This document shows positions 1 through 9,293 of a stretch of DNA of 64,000 nt, piece after piece. The stretch is taken from NCBI GenBank assembly GCA_011799875.1, contig CM022297.1, positions 543,177,970 to 543,241,969 on the forward strand, read 5' to 3'. The notes under the pieces are model-generated. The model ran no database searches. It saw only the letters and a program-made list of their open reading frames with translations, and was not told the origin of the DNA. The translations under genes and the position numbers were made by a program. Position 1 is the first letter of the stretch; every line of letters begins with the position of its first letter. Source of the DNA: Thinopyrum elongatum (lineage: Eukaryota > Streptophyta > Magnoliopsida > Poales > Poaceae).

Positions 1-239
1 CCCGTCCCGCACCTTGGCCGGCCGAAGTTCGAGGGGGGCGGGGGGTGGGTGGGTGTGCACTTACCTAGTTTTTGACTTTCGATGCCCCCCAGTCGGCCGA
101 CGCCTACCTCGCTTCCTTGACCGGCCCACTATACTATTTGCGGTGCTTTTCTGTGGCCCGTGTAACGCTGGTTTAGTCCGCTGGTTTTCCTTTTCTGCTT
201 TTTATTGCTGGGTTTTCAATGTTAGTTTTTTGCTAGTTT

Positions 240-520
240 ATGTACCGTTCATTACGTTTTATAAATATAATGTTCAGATGTTTTAAAAAACAACGCATAC
301 CATTCAAAATAACAATGTTCACACGTAAGTTAAAAAAAAATAATGTTCACACGTTTTACAAACTGTTTGTGACATTTAAAAAAATGTTCGTACCATCGGA
401 AGAAATGTTCATGCCATTTAATATTTTTCACACAATTAAAAATATGCTAGCAACAATTTTTATTTTTTTAAAAAATTTAAGATTTTTCTGAACGCACTTT
501 TTGGAAAATGTTCATGACAT
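240..520. repeat. AT-rich quasi-periodic repeat
   Basis: The stretch repeats a loose AAATGTTCA / ATGTTCACAC motif every 25-35 bases, separated by A or T runs. No reading frame looks like a real protein. The same kind of sequence recurs at 33.3, 38.9-41.3 and 53.4 kb, so this is probably part of a dispersed transposon family. I cannot name the family. Confidence 0.5.
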
Positions 521-576
521 TTTTGTGTCTCAGAAAAAAAACACCTTCCTTCCTGTCGTCTCTTTTCTCACTCAAC

Positions 577-599
577 GATGGCAATGGCAATGGCAATGG
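577..599. repeat. (GGCAAT)n microsatellite
   Basis: About three and a half direct copies of a GGCAAT hexamer. It is short and has no evident function. Confidence 0.7.
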
Positions 600-829
600 A
601 TAGGATGAGCTTTCCTTCCTTAGCGCCGGAGTCGGACAATGGAATGGAAAGCCACCAATCACAATCATGGCCCCCGCCGCCGCGCGCCGCGATACCCGGC
701 GGGCTCATCATTCCGTAAACCACGCACGCGTGCGGCTACAAATACTAGGCACGTTACTTCAGTTCCAGTACGCCGCCTCATCCTTAGACGACCATCAAGT
801 GAAGAAGAAGAGCGCAAACCCAATGTTCA

Positions 830-1060
830 ATGGCGTCGATGCATGGCAGCAGCTCCCTCCCGCGTTTGCTGCTTCCCCGCTGCTGCTTCTCCGTCCCCGC
901 GCCCAAGGAGGAGGAGCGCGCCGACGCGCCCAAGGTGCTTGAGATGATGCTGCGCCCGTCTTGGACCACCTTCCCTGATACGTACGCCTCCCACGCTATT
1001 GAGTTGGCAGCGACGACGCTGCTGAATTGGATTGATTGTAACTTGGGAAAGGCGTGACAG
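830..1060 (+). CDS. candidate small exon, unrecognised protein
   Basis: An ATG-started frame of 76 codons (stop included). It has a basic, Ser/Leu-rich start that could be an organelle-targeting sequence, followed by a more ordinary segment with Trp and Asp residues near P-S-W-T-T-F-P-D. The frame ends in a stop almost exactly where a TIR element begins at 1059, so the natural continuation may be lost. Its 3' end cannot be spliced in phase to the exon-like sequence at 1477, so I do not join them. I recognise no family. It may be a chance frame in GC-rich sequence. Confidence 0.3.
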
Positions 1061-1424
1061 CTCCCGAGTGCAAGGGCACCCTCATGAACAGTAACTTCAA
1101 AACAATATGAAAAAAAATTAAAAAAATCTGAAATTTTGAGGGATCAAATATGATCATACTTTTGATGTTCTTGCAAATTTTCAGCCAGAAATAACACTCG
1201 AGGAGCCCTAAAGAAAACAAAATTACTGCTCAAAACCACACATAACTTTGAACACTGATTTTGTTTTTTTGTGAGGGCTCCACGAATGTTTTTTTATGCT
1301 AAAACTTTGCATGAATGTTGAATGTTTGATCATATTTGATCCCTCAAAGTTTCAGATTTCTTTGATTTTTTTTCATATTGATTTGAATTTACTATTCACG
1401 AGGGTGCCCCTGCACCCGGGAGCT
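1059..1424. mobile_element. MITE-like element with AGCTCCCG terminal inverted repeats
   Basis: The two ends are inverted copies: the left end reads AGCTCCCGAGTGCAAGGGCA and the right end gives the same sequence on the other strand with two mismatches. Homology continues inwards for over 100 bases (around GATCAAATATGATCATA), so the element can fold into a long hairpin. There is no coding capacity. I could not see a clean target-site duplication, so the superfamily is left open. Confidence 0.75.
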
Positions 1425-1615
1425 AAAAGTCTAGTCTCTTGTAACTTACGTGCTTTCGTGGGCAGCAAAGAACAAGAAGAAGAGGAACCCATGGTGGCGC
1501 TGCTCGCCCGCGTGAAGCGCCTCGTGCGGCCACGGATGAGCAGTGCGAACACCGATCAGGATAAGGAGCCGGCTGTGCATGCAGACAAGATCGGCAACTA
1601 TGGCACGATCCCTCG

Positions 1616-1913
1616 GAGCATCTTTAATAGGCGCACAAAAGTTTCACGCCCTAAAATAGTTTTAGCGCGTCACTGTAGCATTTTTAGCGCGCCGGACCCA
1701 ACATTGATTTACCAGATGCCTAAAAACGCGTATCCAAAAAAACACGCAGTGTAAATTGTGAAGCGCGCGCAATCCGGCGCCTCAAATTTACAGCATGCGA
1801 TAGCGTTTTTCTGCGCGCACACTATTTTACAGCTTCTGCTGGAGCTGTCCGGTGCCCAAAAAACGCGAATTTTAACGCGCAGAGCGGTTTTTGGGCGCCT
1901 GTTGAAGATGCTC
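1616..1913. mobile_element. MITE-like element, GAGCATCTT terminal repeats, inside an exon-like segment
   Basis: The left end GAGCATCTTTAATAGGCGC and the inverted right end GAGCATCTTCAACAGGCGC match with few changes. The interior is rich in CGCG and AAAACGC words and has no coding capacity. CTC precedes the element and also closes it, which could be a 3-bp target duplication. Removing the element brings a D-K-I-G-N...I-P segment next to H-L-D, like the P-H-L in the neighbouring exons, so the insertion appears to have broken an exon. Confidence 0.65.
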
Positions 1914-2172
1914 TCACCTCGACCACTTCCTTGGCCCAGTCACCGACGGAGGTGGTATAAGTATTATTTTCTTCCTTGCTGCTAGATCTTGACACTAGCA
2001 TGCTAGACAGTTCATTACATTATGCGATGATTAATTAGTGCCATTGATCTGTTCATTGCTTAAAATTAGCTACACGTTCTTGTCTTGAAGAAAGCAATAA
2101 TGTGTATAATTATAATTTGTTCTTCCTTTTACGTACTATTTAGAGGGTCCTAAATTAGTGCTACTGACTGGT

Positions 2173-2319
2173 CAGTGGCGGATCTAGGCCCTAGGTCGGG
2201 GGGACCAGGCCCAGGGCGGGAGGCCCATTCCCTTTGTATACTGTAGCGAAAACACTGTAGCAATTGCTACACTATACAAAGAGGGCCCCGGGCGCTGGGC
2301 TGGGTTGGATCCGCCCCTG
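2173..2319. mobile_element. hAT-type MITE with 8-bp target duplication
   Basis: The element begins CAGTGGCGGATC and ends GGATCCGCCCCTG, the typical short terminal repeats of hAT elements. It is flanked on both sides by the same 8 bases, TGACTGGT (2165-2172 and 2320-2327), the length hAT transposases create. It is 147 bp long and non-coding. Confidence 0.85.
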
Positions 2320-2585
2320 TGACTGGTAGTACTCCCTAGCCATGGCTGGGGTATGGAATCGTCGAACTCATGATTCAGAGACGTGGAAAGGAAGAAAGAG
2401 CCGAGGAAGAAGACTTGATTCAGTGTTGCTACGGTATACAAAGAGGGCCCCGGGCGCTGGGCTGGGTTGGATCCGCTCCTATGACTGGTAGTACTCCCTA
2501 GCCATGGCTGGGGTATGGAATCGTCGAACTCATGATTCAGAGACGTGGAAAGGAAGAAAGAGCCGAGGAAGAAGACTTGATTCAG
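2262..2585 (+). repeat. 162-bp tandem duplication
   Basis: Bases 2262-2423 and 2424-2585 are near-identical direct copies with a 162-bp offset. Each copy contains the right end of the hAT MITE, its target duplication and about 100 bases of flank. Differences are few (for example CCGCCCCTG against CCGCTCCTA). The duplication therefore happened after the MITE landed. Confidence 0.9.
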
Positions 2586-2731
2586 AGAAAGGAGAAGATA
2601 AGTTCTGTTCAGTACAATAAACGATACCCCACACGCCTCTTCCAAACTGCTACTTATACGGTGGCCTACTCGACACCACCCACACGCGGCCCACATATAG
2701 CAACCCAACACCACACAGGGCGTAGCAATTA

Positions 2732-2966
2732 CTACCTCCGTCCTGGTTTACTAGTCCTCCTTGTATTCTGGGTCATATTTTGACGATGATTTTAACTAAT
2801 AAAATACATGTTATACATAGGAAAAATAATATCGTTGAAAACTACATTCAAATACGAATCCAACAATATAATTTTTGATGACATGCAATAAAATTTTGCT
2901 AGTTAAATATGTGGTCCAACTTGAACTCAAAATACCGATGGGGACTAGTAAACAGGACCGAGGTAG
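2732..2966. mobile_element. Stowaway MITE
   Basis: The terminal repeats start CTACCTCCGTCC and run about 27 bases, and the insertion is bounded by TA on both sides. The element is 235 bp, AT-rich and non-coding. These are the features of Tc1/mariner-derived Stowaway elements of grasses. Confidence 0.88.
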
Positions 2967-3757
2967 TAGTGACAAACTGCATGCTATTTCTAACAGTGGG
3001 CAACGTGCATACGGACAAGATCGACAACGATGAATCCATGATCCCTCACCTCGGCACCAAGGAGGCTCATGCAGGCCGCTTCCTCAGCCTAGTCGTCGAC
3101 AAAGGTGCCTTGCTAGTCACTCTCCAAAAGATTTTGCTTTGCCTGCCCATGTACGGTACGATAGAACCTTAGATATTTTTTTTCCTTTAGCAGGGCACAG
3201 TTTTATCTGCAGGCATCAAGTTGTTGACCTAGCTGCCAAGATGGGCAAAATCTTGGACGAGCATCCCTGCACGGACAAGGACGAATGCGGAATCTCTCGG
3301 CTCGACAACAAGGTCGCTAGCTAGTCGCTTGTCAATCGATTTTGCTTTGCCTTTGCTTGGACACACGCAAATACCATGCATTGATATTTCTATTTTGCAG
3401 GTCATCAAGTTCTTGAGCTGGCTGCCAAGAGGGACACAAACTTCGACGAGTGTCCATGCACAAACAATGATGAATGCGGAATCGCTTGTCTCGACAAAAA
3501 GAAGGCGCCGCTTGTCCTCTTGGCAAGTGACAAGGATCCGCTGATAGACAAACACACATTTGCAGCCCCTCATCTCGGCAGCAACGAGATCAATACCTCT
3601 CCAGGCAGCCTAGTCACTGACCAAGGTATTTAGCTAGTTTCTGGTCAGCCAATTTTGCTTTGCCTTTGGGTACATATCATGCAACATTTTTATTTTGCAG
3701 CGCATCATGTTCTTAAGCTGTCTTCCAAGATAGACATTGGCAGGGACTTGGTTCAGG

Positions 3758-4370
3758 TAATATTAGTTTGCTTCCGACAAATTCCTTTAGTATGTTGGGA
3801 TTGTTTGTTGTTGTTAATCTAGAGATCCATGCCCCAAATGATTTTTTTGTTCTATCCCAACACTATTTTGAATGGCATTTTCAGCACCTTGATATGATGC
3901 TAAATTTAGTCAAGATTTTTTTAAAACATATCCTGCTATTTCATTAATTGTGGCAGAGGTCCAAAGAACACCTAGAAGATTACAGCCCATAACAGAAAAG
4001 GGGAGAAAAACGATATAGAAAATTACAAGTTTACAACACACTCAACGTGTCCCAATTTGCTTATGTACGTACACATAGGGTAAAAAGAGTCCTATTATAC
4101 ACCACCATGATAATATATATGTAATTGTACTGACACAAAATTCTAGGTCTAGATGAAGCCTTTTCTTATCCTCAATAACAGAGTCCGATGTTGCTAAATT
4201 TAGCATATAATTCTTGCTCGAACACTAGGTATAAATGAAAGTATTAGTCTTCTACGGATTTGGCCTAGTGCTTTTGGCAGAAAGATGTGGGCTGTGTGTG
4301 TTTGATTGCATTGAACTTGTGTGTGTCTTCATTTATATATGGTTTGATATGTGATAAATTTGAGATTAGG
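3758..4370. other. no gene seen
   Basis: AT-rich sequence without a supported reading frame, RNA gene or repeat boundary. It may be an intron of the exon series that ends at 3757. Confidence 0.5.
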
Positions 4371-4383
4371 TATGTCTGAAATA

Positions 4384-4529
4384 TGGAAGGGGAGCCTTGG
4401 CGCAGCGGTAAAGCTGTTGCCTTGAACTTATATGTGTCTTCATTGAACTTGTGTGTGTCTTCATTGAATTTGTGATAAATTCGAGTCATGCGCAAGCGGG
4501 AGCTACGCGCACCGGGCTGCCCTTCTTTT
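4384..4529 (+). mobile_element. Au SINE with altered interior
   Basis: The 5' end GGAGCCTTGGCGCAGCGGTA is the tRNA-derived head (A box) of the Au SINE family of grasses. The 3' end, with GCGCAAGCGGGAGCTAC and CCGGGCTGCCCTT, is the Au tail, closing in a short T run. A 13-base target duplication TATGTCTGAAATA flanks it (4371-4383 and 4530-4542). The region between, where the B box and body should lie, instead holds short repeats of TGAACTTGTGTGTGTCTTCATT and TGTGATAAATT that match the flank at 4306-4366. It is almost certainly non-functional for Pol III transcription. Confidence 0.85.
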
Positions 4530-4639
4530 TATGTCTGAAATACAACCACTCTATTCTAGTGCATTTCTGTTAATGTACATTGCAAGCATTTAGGTCAAAT
4601 GTATGTGAGTAAACTTATTTTTCCTATTTGTCTTCCTGT

Positions 4640-4750
4640 GCAGGTTCACTACAAATTATATCCTCATGTTTGTAGGATCATGGATAGGCAATGGAAATAA
4701 TATATTCTCCGGCGCCACGCCCTCGTCGGAGTCGCTCGAGGACATGCGTA

Positions 4751-4781
<31 letters not shown>

Positions 4782-5400
4782 AGGGGGAAGAAGGCCGGGG
4801 CGGGCGGGGTTATATAGCCGGCGGGGGAACGGGGCGGGGAGCTGAAGCAATTCAATGCGGGCGGTGGGCGGCAGGCGAGGCGTCGGTGGCGCGTGCCGCG
4901 AGGAGCAGGACGGGCGGCCCAAGGCGGGTGGCGGGCGGCAGGCGGCTAGTCGCGGTTGCGCGCGATAGCCGTAGGCGCGGCAGACGAGGGCGGCAGGCAA
5001 GCGGCCCGAGGGTCGGCGGTGGCAGGGGCGCACGCCGCAAGGATGAAAACGGCCGGCCCGAGGCGGAAGGCGGGCGGCAGGGGGCGGTCGCGTCTTGAGG
5101 CCGAGGGACGGTCGCGCGCGGCGCTGCATACACGCCGCAGTTACTGCCGCCATGTATGGCGTCTCGCAGGCAGAAACCGCCCGTCCACACGCCATGCCGC
5201 GGTTAGCCCTGACCGTGACTGGTCAAATCAGGGCGACGCGTGACTGGGGCCGACGTGGTGGGCCCGCCGCGTGGCCAGGTGACGGCTCGGCTCGCCTCAT
5301 GTCGGCTACTGCGCGGCTCGGCTCGCCCCGCAGCCCCGTATACACGGGCGCGTGGGGGTATCGGTGTGGACGGGCGGGGCCAATATTTTTTTAAATAAGA
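4640..5400. other. CpG-rich region without a supported gene
   Basis: Very GC-rich sequence with many CG dinucleotides (GGCGGGCGGCAGGCG words). Long frames occur on both strands, as expected where stop codons are rare, but their translations are Pro/Arg/Gly-rich and match no family. It could be a promoter-type CpG region or degraded GC-rich repeat. Confidence 0.45.
4751..4780 (+). repeat. homopolymer of 30 G
   Basis: An uninterrupted run of 30 G. The exact length is unreliable because sequencing slips on such runs. The strand could form stacked G-quadruplexes. Confidence 0.9.
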
Positions 5401-6300
5401 CGATCGAGCCCCTGGTAGCGAAGGGGTATGGGAAAATCTTTGCCCTTGATGTGTTTAGGGGGGACGTACCGAAGCAGAAGTGATAAAGATATTTGGTTAC
5501 TTTACTTTGCCAAGCTCAAGGAAAAAATTAAACAACATCGACATTAACCTTCCACAACATATGGACTAGCGAGAGCATTTATTTCACGGTGCGCATCAAA
5601 GTAATATAAACCCGTCCCGCAAGAAAAAAAGCCAATCAAGTTGTATGAATTTATTAGCTCTGTCACCTATGGACATGAAGAATGAAGAATGGTTCGAATG
5701 AAAAACACATGTCTCAGTTTTAAGTATGTCTTACATCTTAAAATGGTTAAGAAAAAGGTAAAAATATCCTAAATTATGTAGGTGTTATAACAGAAACTGG
5801 AAAATATGAGTTGGCACCCACAACATGAAAACAAAAGACCATCTTTCAGAAAAAAACATTGTATGATACACACATTCTTATTTATCAACCTAATGGTTTG
5901 TTTAACCATGATTTTATGCCCACTCATATGTAGGGTAATAGTTGCTGGTGGAGGAGGGGTGTACAATGATAATTGCCACTGAAAATCACCTTCATGTCTA
6001 CGATACGGGGACTGAAACCTAGAATTCCTAAAGGTAGCAATAGCAAACGATAAAGTATATTACAAGTTTTACAGTGGATGGCATTGTCATCCGTTCGTTG
6101 ATGTTGATCTAACGGTGATAAAATAGTTAGTACTGGTTAGTACTACTTCGTAAGTACTCCAAAGTACTAATATCGGTGGGGTTGGAACTCAAATTTGTGC
6201 GGGCCCTTCTCTTAATCCAAGGGTAAATTAGTCCATATTTTTTTCCAAAAACCGCCCCTCACGTCGCCCAATCCAGAACCGCCGCCGCCGCCCTCTCCTC
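5401..6300. other. no gene seen; possible promoter of the following relic
   Basis: AT-rich sequence with no supported frame. Near 6120-6170 there is a cluster of AGTACT words. The last 60 bases before 6300 become GC-rich, as in a grass 5' leader. Confidence 0.4.
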
Positions 6301-6403
6301 TTGCATTGCCCCTCTTATCCTCTTCCATTGTCACACCTGCCGGCCTCTCCTCTTCCATTGCCCCTCTTATCCTCTTCCATTGTCACACTGCCGGCGATCC
6401 CTT
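6298..6403 (+). repeat. short tandem duplication in a 5' leader
   Basis: The phrase CCATTGTCACAC followed by GCCGGC, together with ATTGCCCCTCTTATCCTCTT, occurs twice with an offset of about 50 bases. It lies just before the ATG at 6442. Confidence 0.75.
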
Positions 6404-6441
6404 CCACATCCACCCCCTCTTCCATCCAAGTCAAAAACTCG

Positions 6442-6964
6442 ATGGAGGAAGAGCTCATGCAGATCGCCGGCGGCGAGAATTACCACTTTTCCGCGCAGAT
6501 GGAGGAGGAGATCCTACAGATCGCCGACGGCGATGAGGTGAAGTTACGCAGGCTCAGGAGATCGTCTCATGGTTTCAGTACCCATGGGAGTTAGCGGCCG
6601 CACAACAGAGGATGCATCCATATATGTTAAAGAGAGAGAGAGGGCTGCAGTCTCCACATCACCGGAGCGGTTCCACATCGAATACCTCCTCTGGGCCATG
6701 GAGCAGTCGGATTCCCCGAGGGAGGGGACGAGGATTCGGTGGTGGAACTATCGCTCTAGGATCGAGAAACCGGAGGAGCGAGAACCGAGCATCTATATGG
6801 TTCCGCTTGAGATCTTGCCATGTGACCCTGTGCCAGAGGAGCCTTCGTCGAGCAACCGCAGGAGGAGGAAGAGATATGTGCCGACGTCGCTTCCCTACCG
6901 CTCTCCACGGTTCCCTCGCCGTTCCACTCGTCTCATGGGGCGGTGGTCTGCGGCCGAGGAGTAG
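6442..6964 (+). pseudogene. frameshifted relic of an unrecognised gene
   Basis: Three frames each give natural-looking protein for part of the way. The first starts at ATG 6442 (acidic, M-E-E-E-L-M-Q-I-A, then a second M-E-E-E-I-L-Q-I-A-D). The second covers about 6549-6640 (Q-A-Q-E-I-V-S-W-F-Q-Y-P-W-E-L). The third runs from about 6640 to a stop at 6964 (I-E-Y-L-L-W-A-M-E-Q-S-D-S, then Arg-rich R-R-R-R-K-R-Y). Two frame changes are needed; the second coincides with an (AG)n run at about 6629-6642, a common slippage site. I do not recognise the product. A GT at 6968 could be a donor to further exons. It is either a pseudogene or has sequence errors in the repeat. Confidence 0.45.
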
Positions 6965-6979
6965 TAAAGGTATGAGCAA

Positions 6980-7254
6980 GCTTCCCCACTCCTAATCTTC
7001 CTACTGCTCGTGCTTACAGTCGTGGTGGTAGTGATGATAATAGTTCAGAGAGGGAATGCTAGATGGCATTTAAATCTCAATAAATTGTATGAAGATTTGA
7101 GTACATGCTTTTGGGGGCTGGATTATGGTGTATATGGACCCTAGGCTAAATTTGTACTGTTGTAGTGGTAGAATTTGATGTTCACCAGAGCTTCTACTCC
7201 AATCCATAGCCTCTGGATGGCAGCGTAATTAGTTGCAAAGAATAAATTATGTTT
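6980..7254. other. no gene seen
   Basis: Ordinary AT-rich sequence, possibly an intron or 3' flank of the preceding relic. Confidence 0.4.
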
Positions 7255-7582
7255 GAGTATTACGAGTTCAGTAGACAATAGTACACTCTGGGTACACACT
7301 GAAAAATTTGAAAACTGCAAGTTCAGTAGACAGTTGAAGATTCTGAAATATTCCAGTACTGAAATTTCAGTACAGACCGGTTCACACTAAAATATTTTAG
7401 TAGTGCAATTTTAGTACACAGGGGTAGACACTGAAATATTTCAGTACTGCAAGTTCAGTACACAATTGTAGATTCTGAAATATTTCAGTAGTGCAGTTTC
7501 AGTACACGCACGTAGCCACTGAAATATTTCAGTAGTGCAGTTTCAGTAGAGACATGTAGACACTAAAATATTTCAGTAGTGC
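7255..7582. repeat. 44-bp minisatellite with palindromic core
   Basis: Seven units start at 7299, 7343, 7387, 7431, 7475, 7519 and 7563, every one exactly 44 bases after the last, with a weaker unit before them. Each unit begins with the palindrome CTGAAATATTTCAG or a 1-4 base variant, followed by TAGTGCAGTTTCAGTACAC. The strictly conserved length combined with point changes suggests tandem expansion without indels. A stray partial copy lies at about 7648. Confidence 0.9.
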
Positions 7583-8290
7583 CCTGTCGGTGATCTCCCA
7601 TTAAAATATTTAGGGCTTCCTAATGATTAAAAAAACTAGACATAAGCACTGAAATAATTTTAGTAGGGATGTTGGCTTACTCATGTTGCCGTGCTGTATA
7701 GCCTTTTGCTTCACTTCCTGTAAGTGCTTCTTGCATGTGCTATGGACTACATTCTGTTTACTCTCATCACTGCAGTGATTTTGCATCTTGCAAAGGTCTT
7801 ATTAATTCAACATTGACTTCTATGAACTTTGTATTCAAATTGGTATCCTAGAGTTGTTGTGACATATTTGCTTGTCATCTTCAAATTACCATACTGTCAT
7901 TTTTCCAATACCAAATGTATTCAATCTGAAATTTTCAATTAGTTATATGCTACAGGTAGAAGCATGGATAGGTTGTTGAAGATGCTGGGCCTCACAATAA
8001 AAGTCCCTTGCTCAACCTCAACATCAGAAGTTGTTTTGCATTTCTAGTTGTGTCAGTATTTCATGTGATGTATCTGAAGACCAGAAGTTGTTATGCATTA
8101 GAAGTTCAATCAGATAATCGTAGTACATGCAGTCTGTGATTTGTGTTATCTGTTTTGTATTCTGTTGTTTGTGCATGTGTGTGTGGGATCAAAATCAAAT
8201 ACGGTTCTGATTCCTGTTTTCATGGCCTTGATGCTAAGTTAAGTACATGCTGGTCACACTGATCAGAGGGAAGGGGGGCACTGGTGGGAA
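7583..8290. other. no gene seen
   Basis: AT-rich sequence with no supported frame, repeat or RNA. Confidence 0.4.
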
Positions 8291-8295
8291 ATATT

Positions 8296-8735
8296 TTAGG
8301 GTTTTATCGTCGTGAAAACCCTAGAAAATCAATAAAACGTCGAAAATCAATGGAACTTATCATGGATGCTTCTCATGTTGGTACAAGGGTGTAGAAAGAA
8401 TTTAGGTCCATTTGAAGCATGTCGAGAAAAACCCGTCCTTCCAGACGGACCCTTACCTCCTACCCGAACGACCTCCGGTGAAGGAGGTGAATTTTTGGCC
8501 ATCTTAAGAATGACACCAAATTTTTCCAGCAAGTGGGCATGTCCACCCCAGTGGTCCACAACATGCGCATGTTGCGTTACCTCCGAGAAGTATTTTAAGC
8601 ATTTTATCATTGCAAAAACCTTAAAAAATCCATACAAATGCCGACAACCTTACCAAACTAGTCATGCTTGCTTCTCATGTTGATACAAAGATGTAGAAAA
8701 TTTTTGGGTCCATTTACATCATGTCCGGCAAGTTT
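8296..8735. repeat. two diverged tandem copies of a ~295-bp unit
   Basis: The order TTTTATC..., AAAACCCTA, AAATCAATA, GCTTCTCATGTTG.TACAA, GTGTAGAAA, GGTCCATTT occurs from about 8296 and again, diverged, from about 8591. The second copy is truncated near 8735. Between them lies GC-richer sequence of unknown origin. Confidence 0.6.
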
Positions 8736-8823
8736 GTTTGTACGTGCTCCGTGTGTGTGAATGACATGTGGAATCCACATGTTAAAACCCCATAGGCAAA
8801 AAAGTGTGATTAATAAACTGCCC

Positions 8824-8890
8824 CAAGGAGTTTCGAACCAGAGGCATCAATATGTGATCGGGAGGGTGTAACCGCTGGGCTGATGCTGCA
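8824..8890 (-). other. tRNA-like sequence with A and B boxes
   Basis: Read on the minus strand, an A-box-like word (TCAGCCCAGCGGTTA) is followed about 40 bases later by GGTTCGAAACTCC, close to the Pol III B box GGTTCGANTCC. I could not fold a full cloverleaf with matched acceptor ends, so I read it as a tRNA-derived SINE head or tRNA relic, not a working tRNA gene. Confidence 0.4.
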
Positions 8891-9293
8891 TTTTGCACAT
8901 AAATTATGCCCACTAATTTAAGAAATTTATTTACCTCTCTGCTCTGTGTGTCTCTGAGAAGTGGGACCCATCTATCATTACTAACCAAAGCTGGTGTCCA
9001 TGTGTCAGCAGTATGAACGGCGGCGTGCGGCAAACCGCACGAGGTGCACGACGCCACGACCCCACGCGTCTTCACTATGGAATGTGGAACGGCCGGGTAG
9101 GTGAGACAAATCGTCCCCCTCGGCCCCTTGGTAACTCTAAGAAGCAGCATCAGTGCTTTTCTTCCCCAAATCGGGTAGAAAACCCTTGTCCTCTCCCACT
9201 CTAGCCATACCACCTCGTCCTCTCCGAAACCCTCCTCCCTTCCTCACCACCCTCCTCCTTCCTACACCTCCCTCCTCCTGTCGTCGACCGCCG

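Larger units (their letters stand above)
1477..3757 (+). pseudogene. repeat-exon gene or relic of unknown family
   Basis: Several exon-sized open stretches share one motif. The segment at 1477-1615 contains V-H-A-D-K-I-G-N; 2998-3106 contains V-H-T-D-K-I-D-N then P-H-L-G; 3212-3311 and 3401-3627 contain H-Q-V-(V/L)-(D/E)-L-A-A-K followed by C-T-x-x-D-E-C-G-I; 3701-3757 contains H-H-V-L-K-L. Three of these begin after a T-rich CAG acceptor, and the last ends at CAG/GTAATA. The exon at 3401-3627 keeps its frame into 3701-3757. The exon at 3212 does not join 2998-3106 in phase. The first segment is split by the element at 1616-1913 and the next part is separated by three transposon or duplication events. 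I do not recognise the family. It is probably a decayed gene with internally duplicated exons, though a live gene with other splice sites is possible. Confidence 0.4.

Noticed and set aside
4384..4420. A functional tRNA gene at GGAGCCTTGGCGCAGCGGTA
   Set aside because: It is the head of an Au SINE with the matching tail and target duplication; no cloverleaf can form.
4656..5195. Long minus-strand frame in the CpG-rich region
   Set aside because: Its length is explained by GC content. The translation is Pro/Arg/Ala-rich with homopolymer runs from the G tract and shows no domain.
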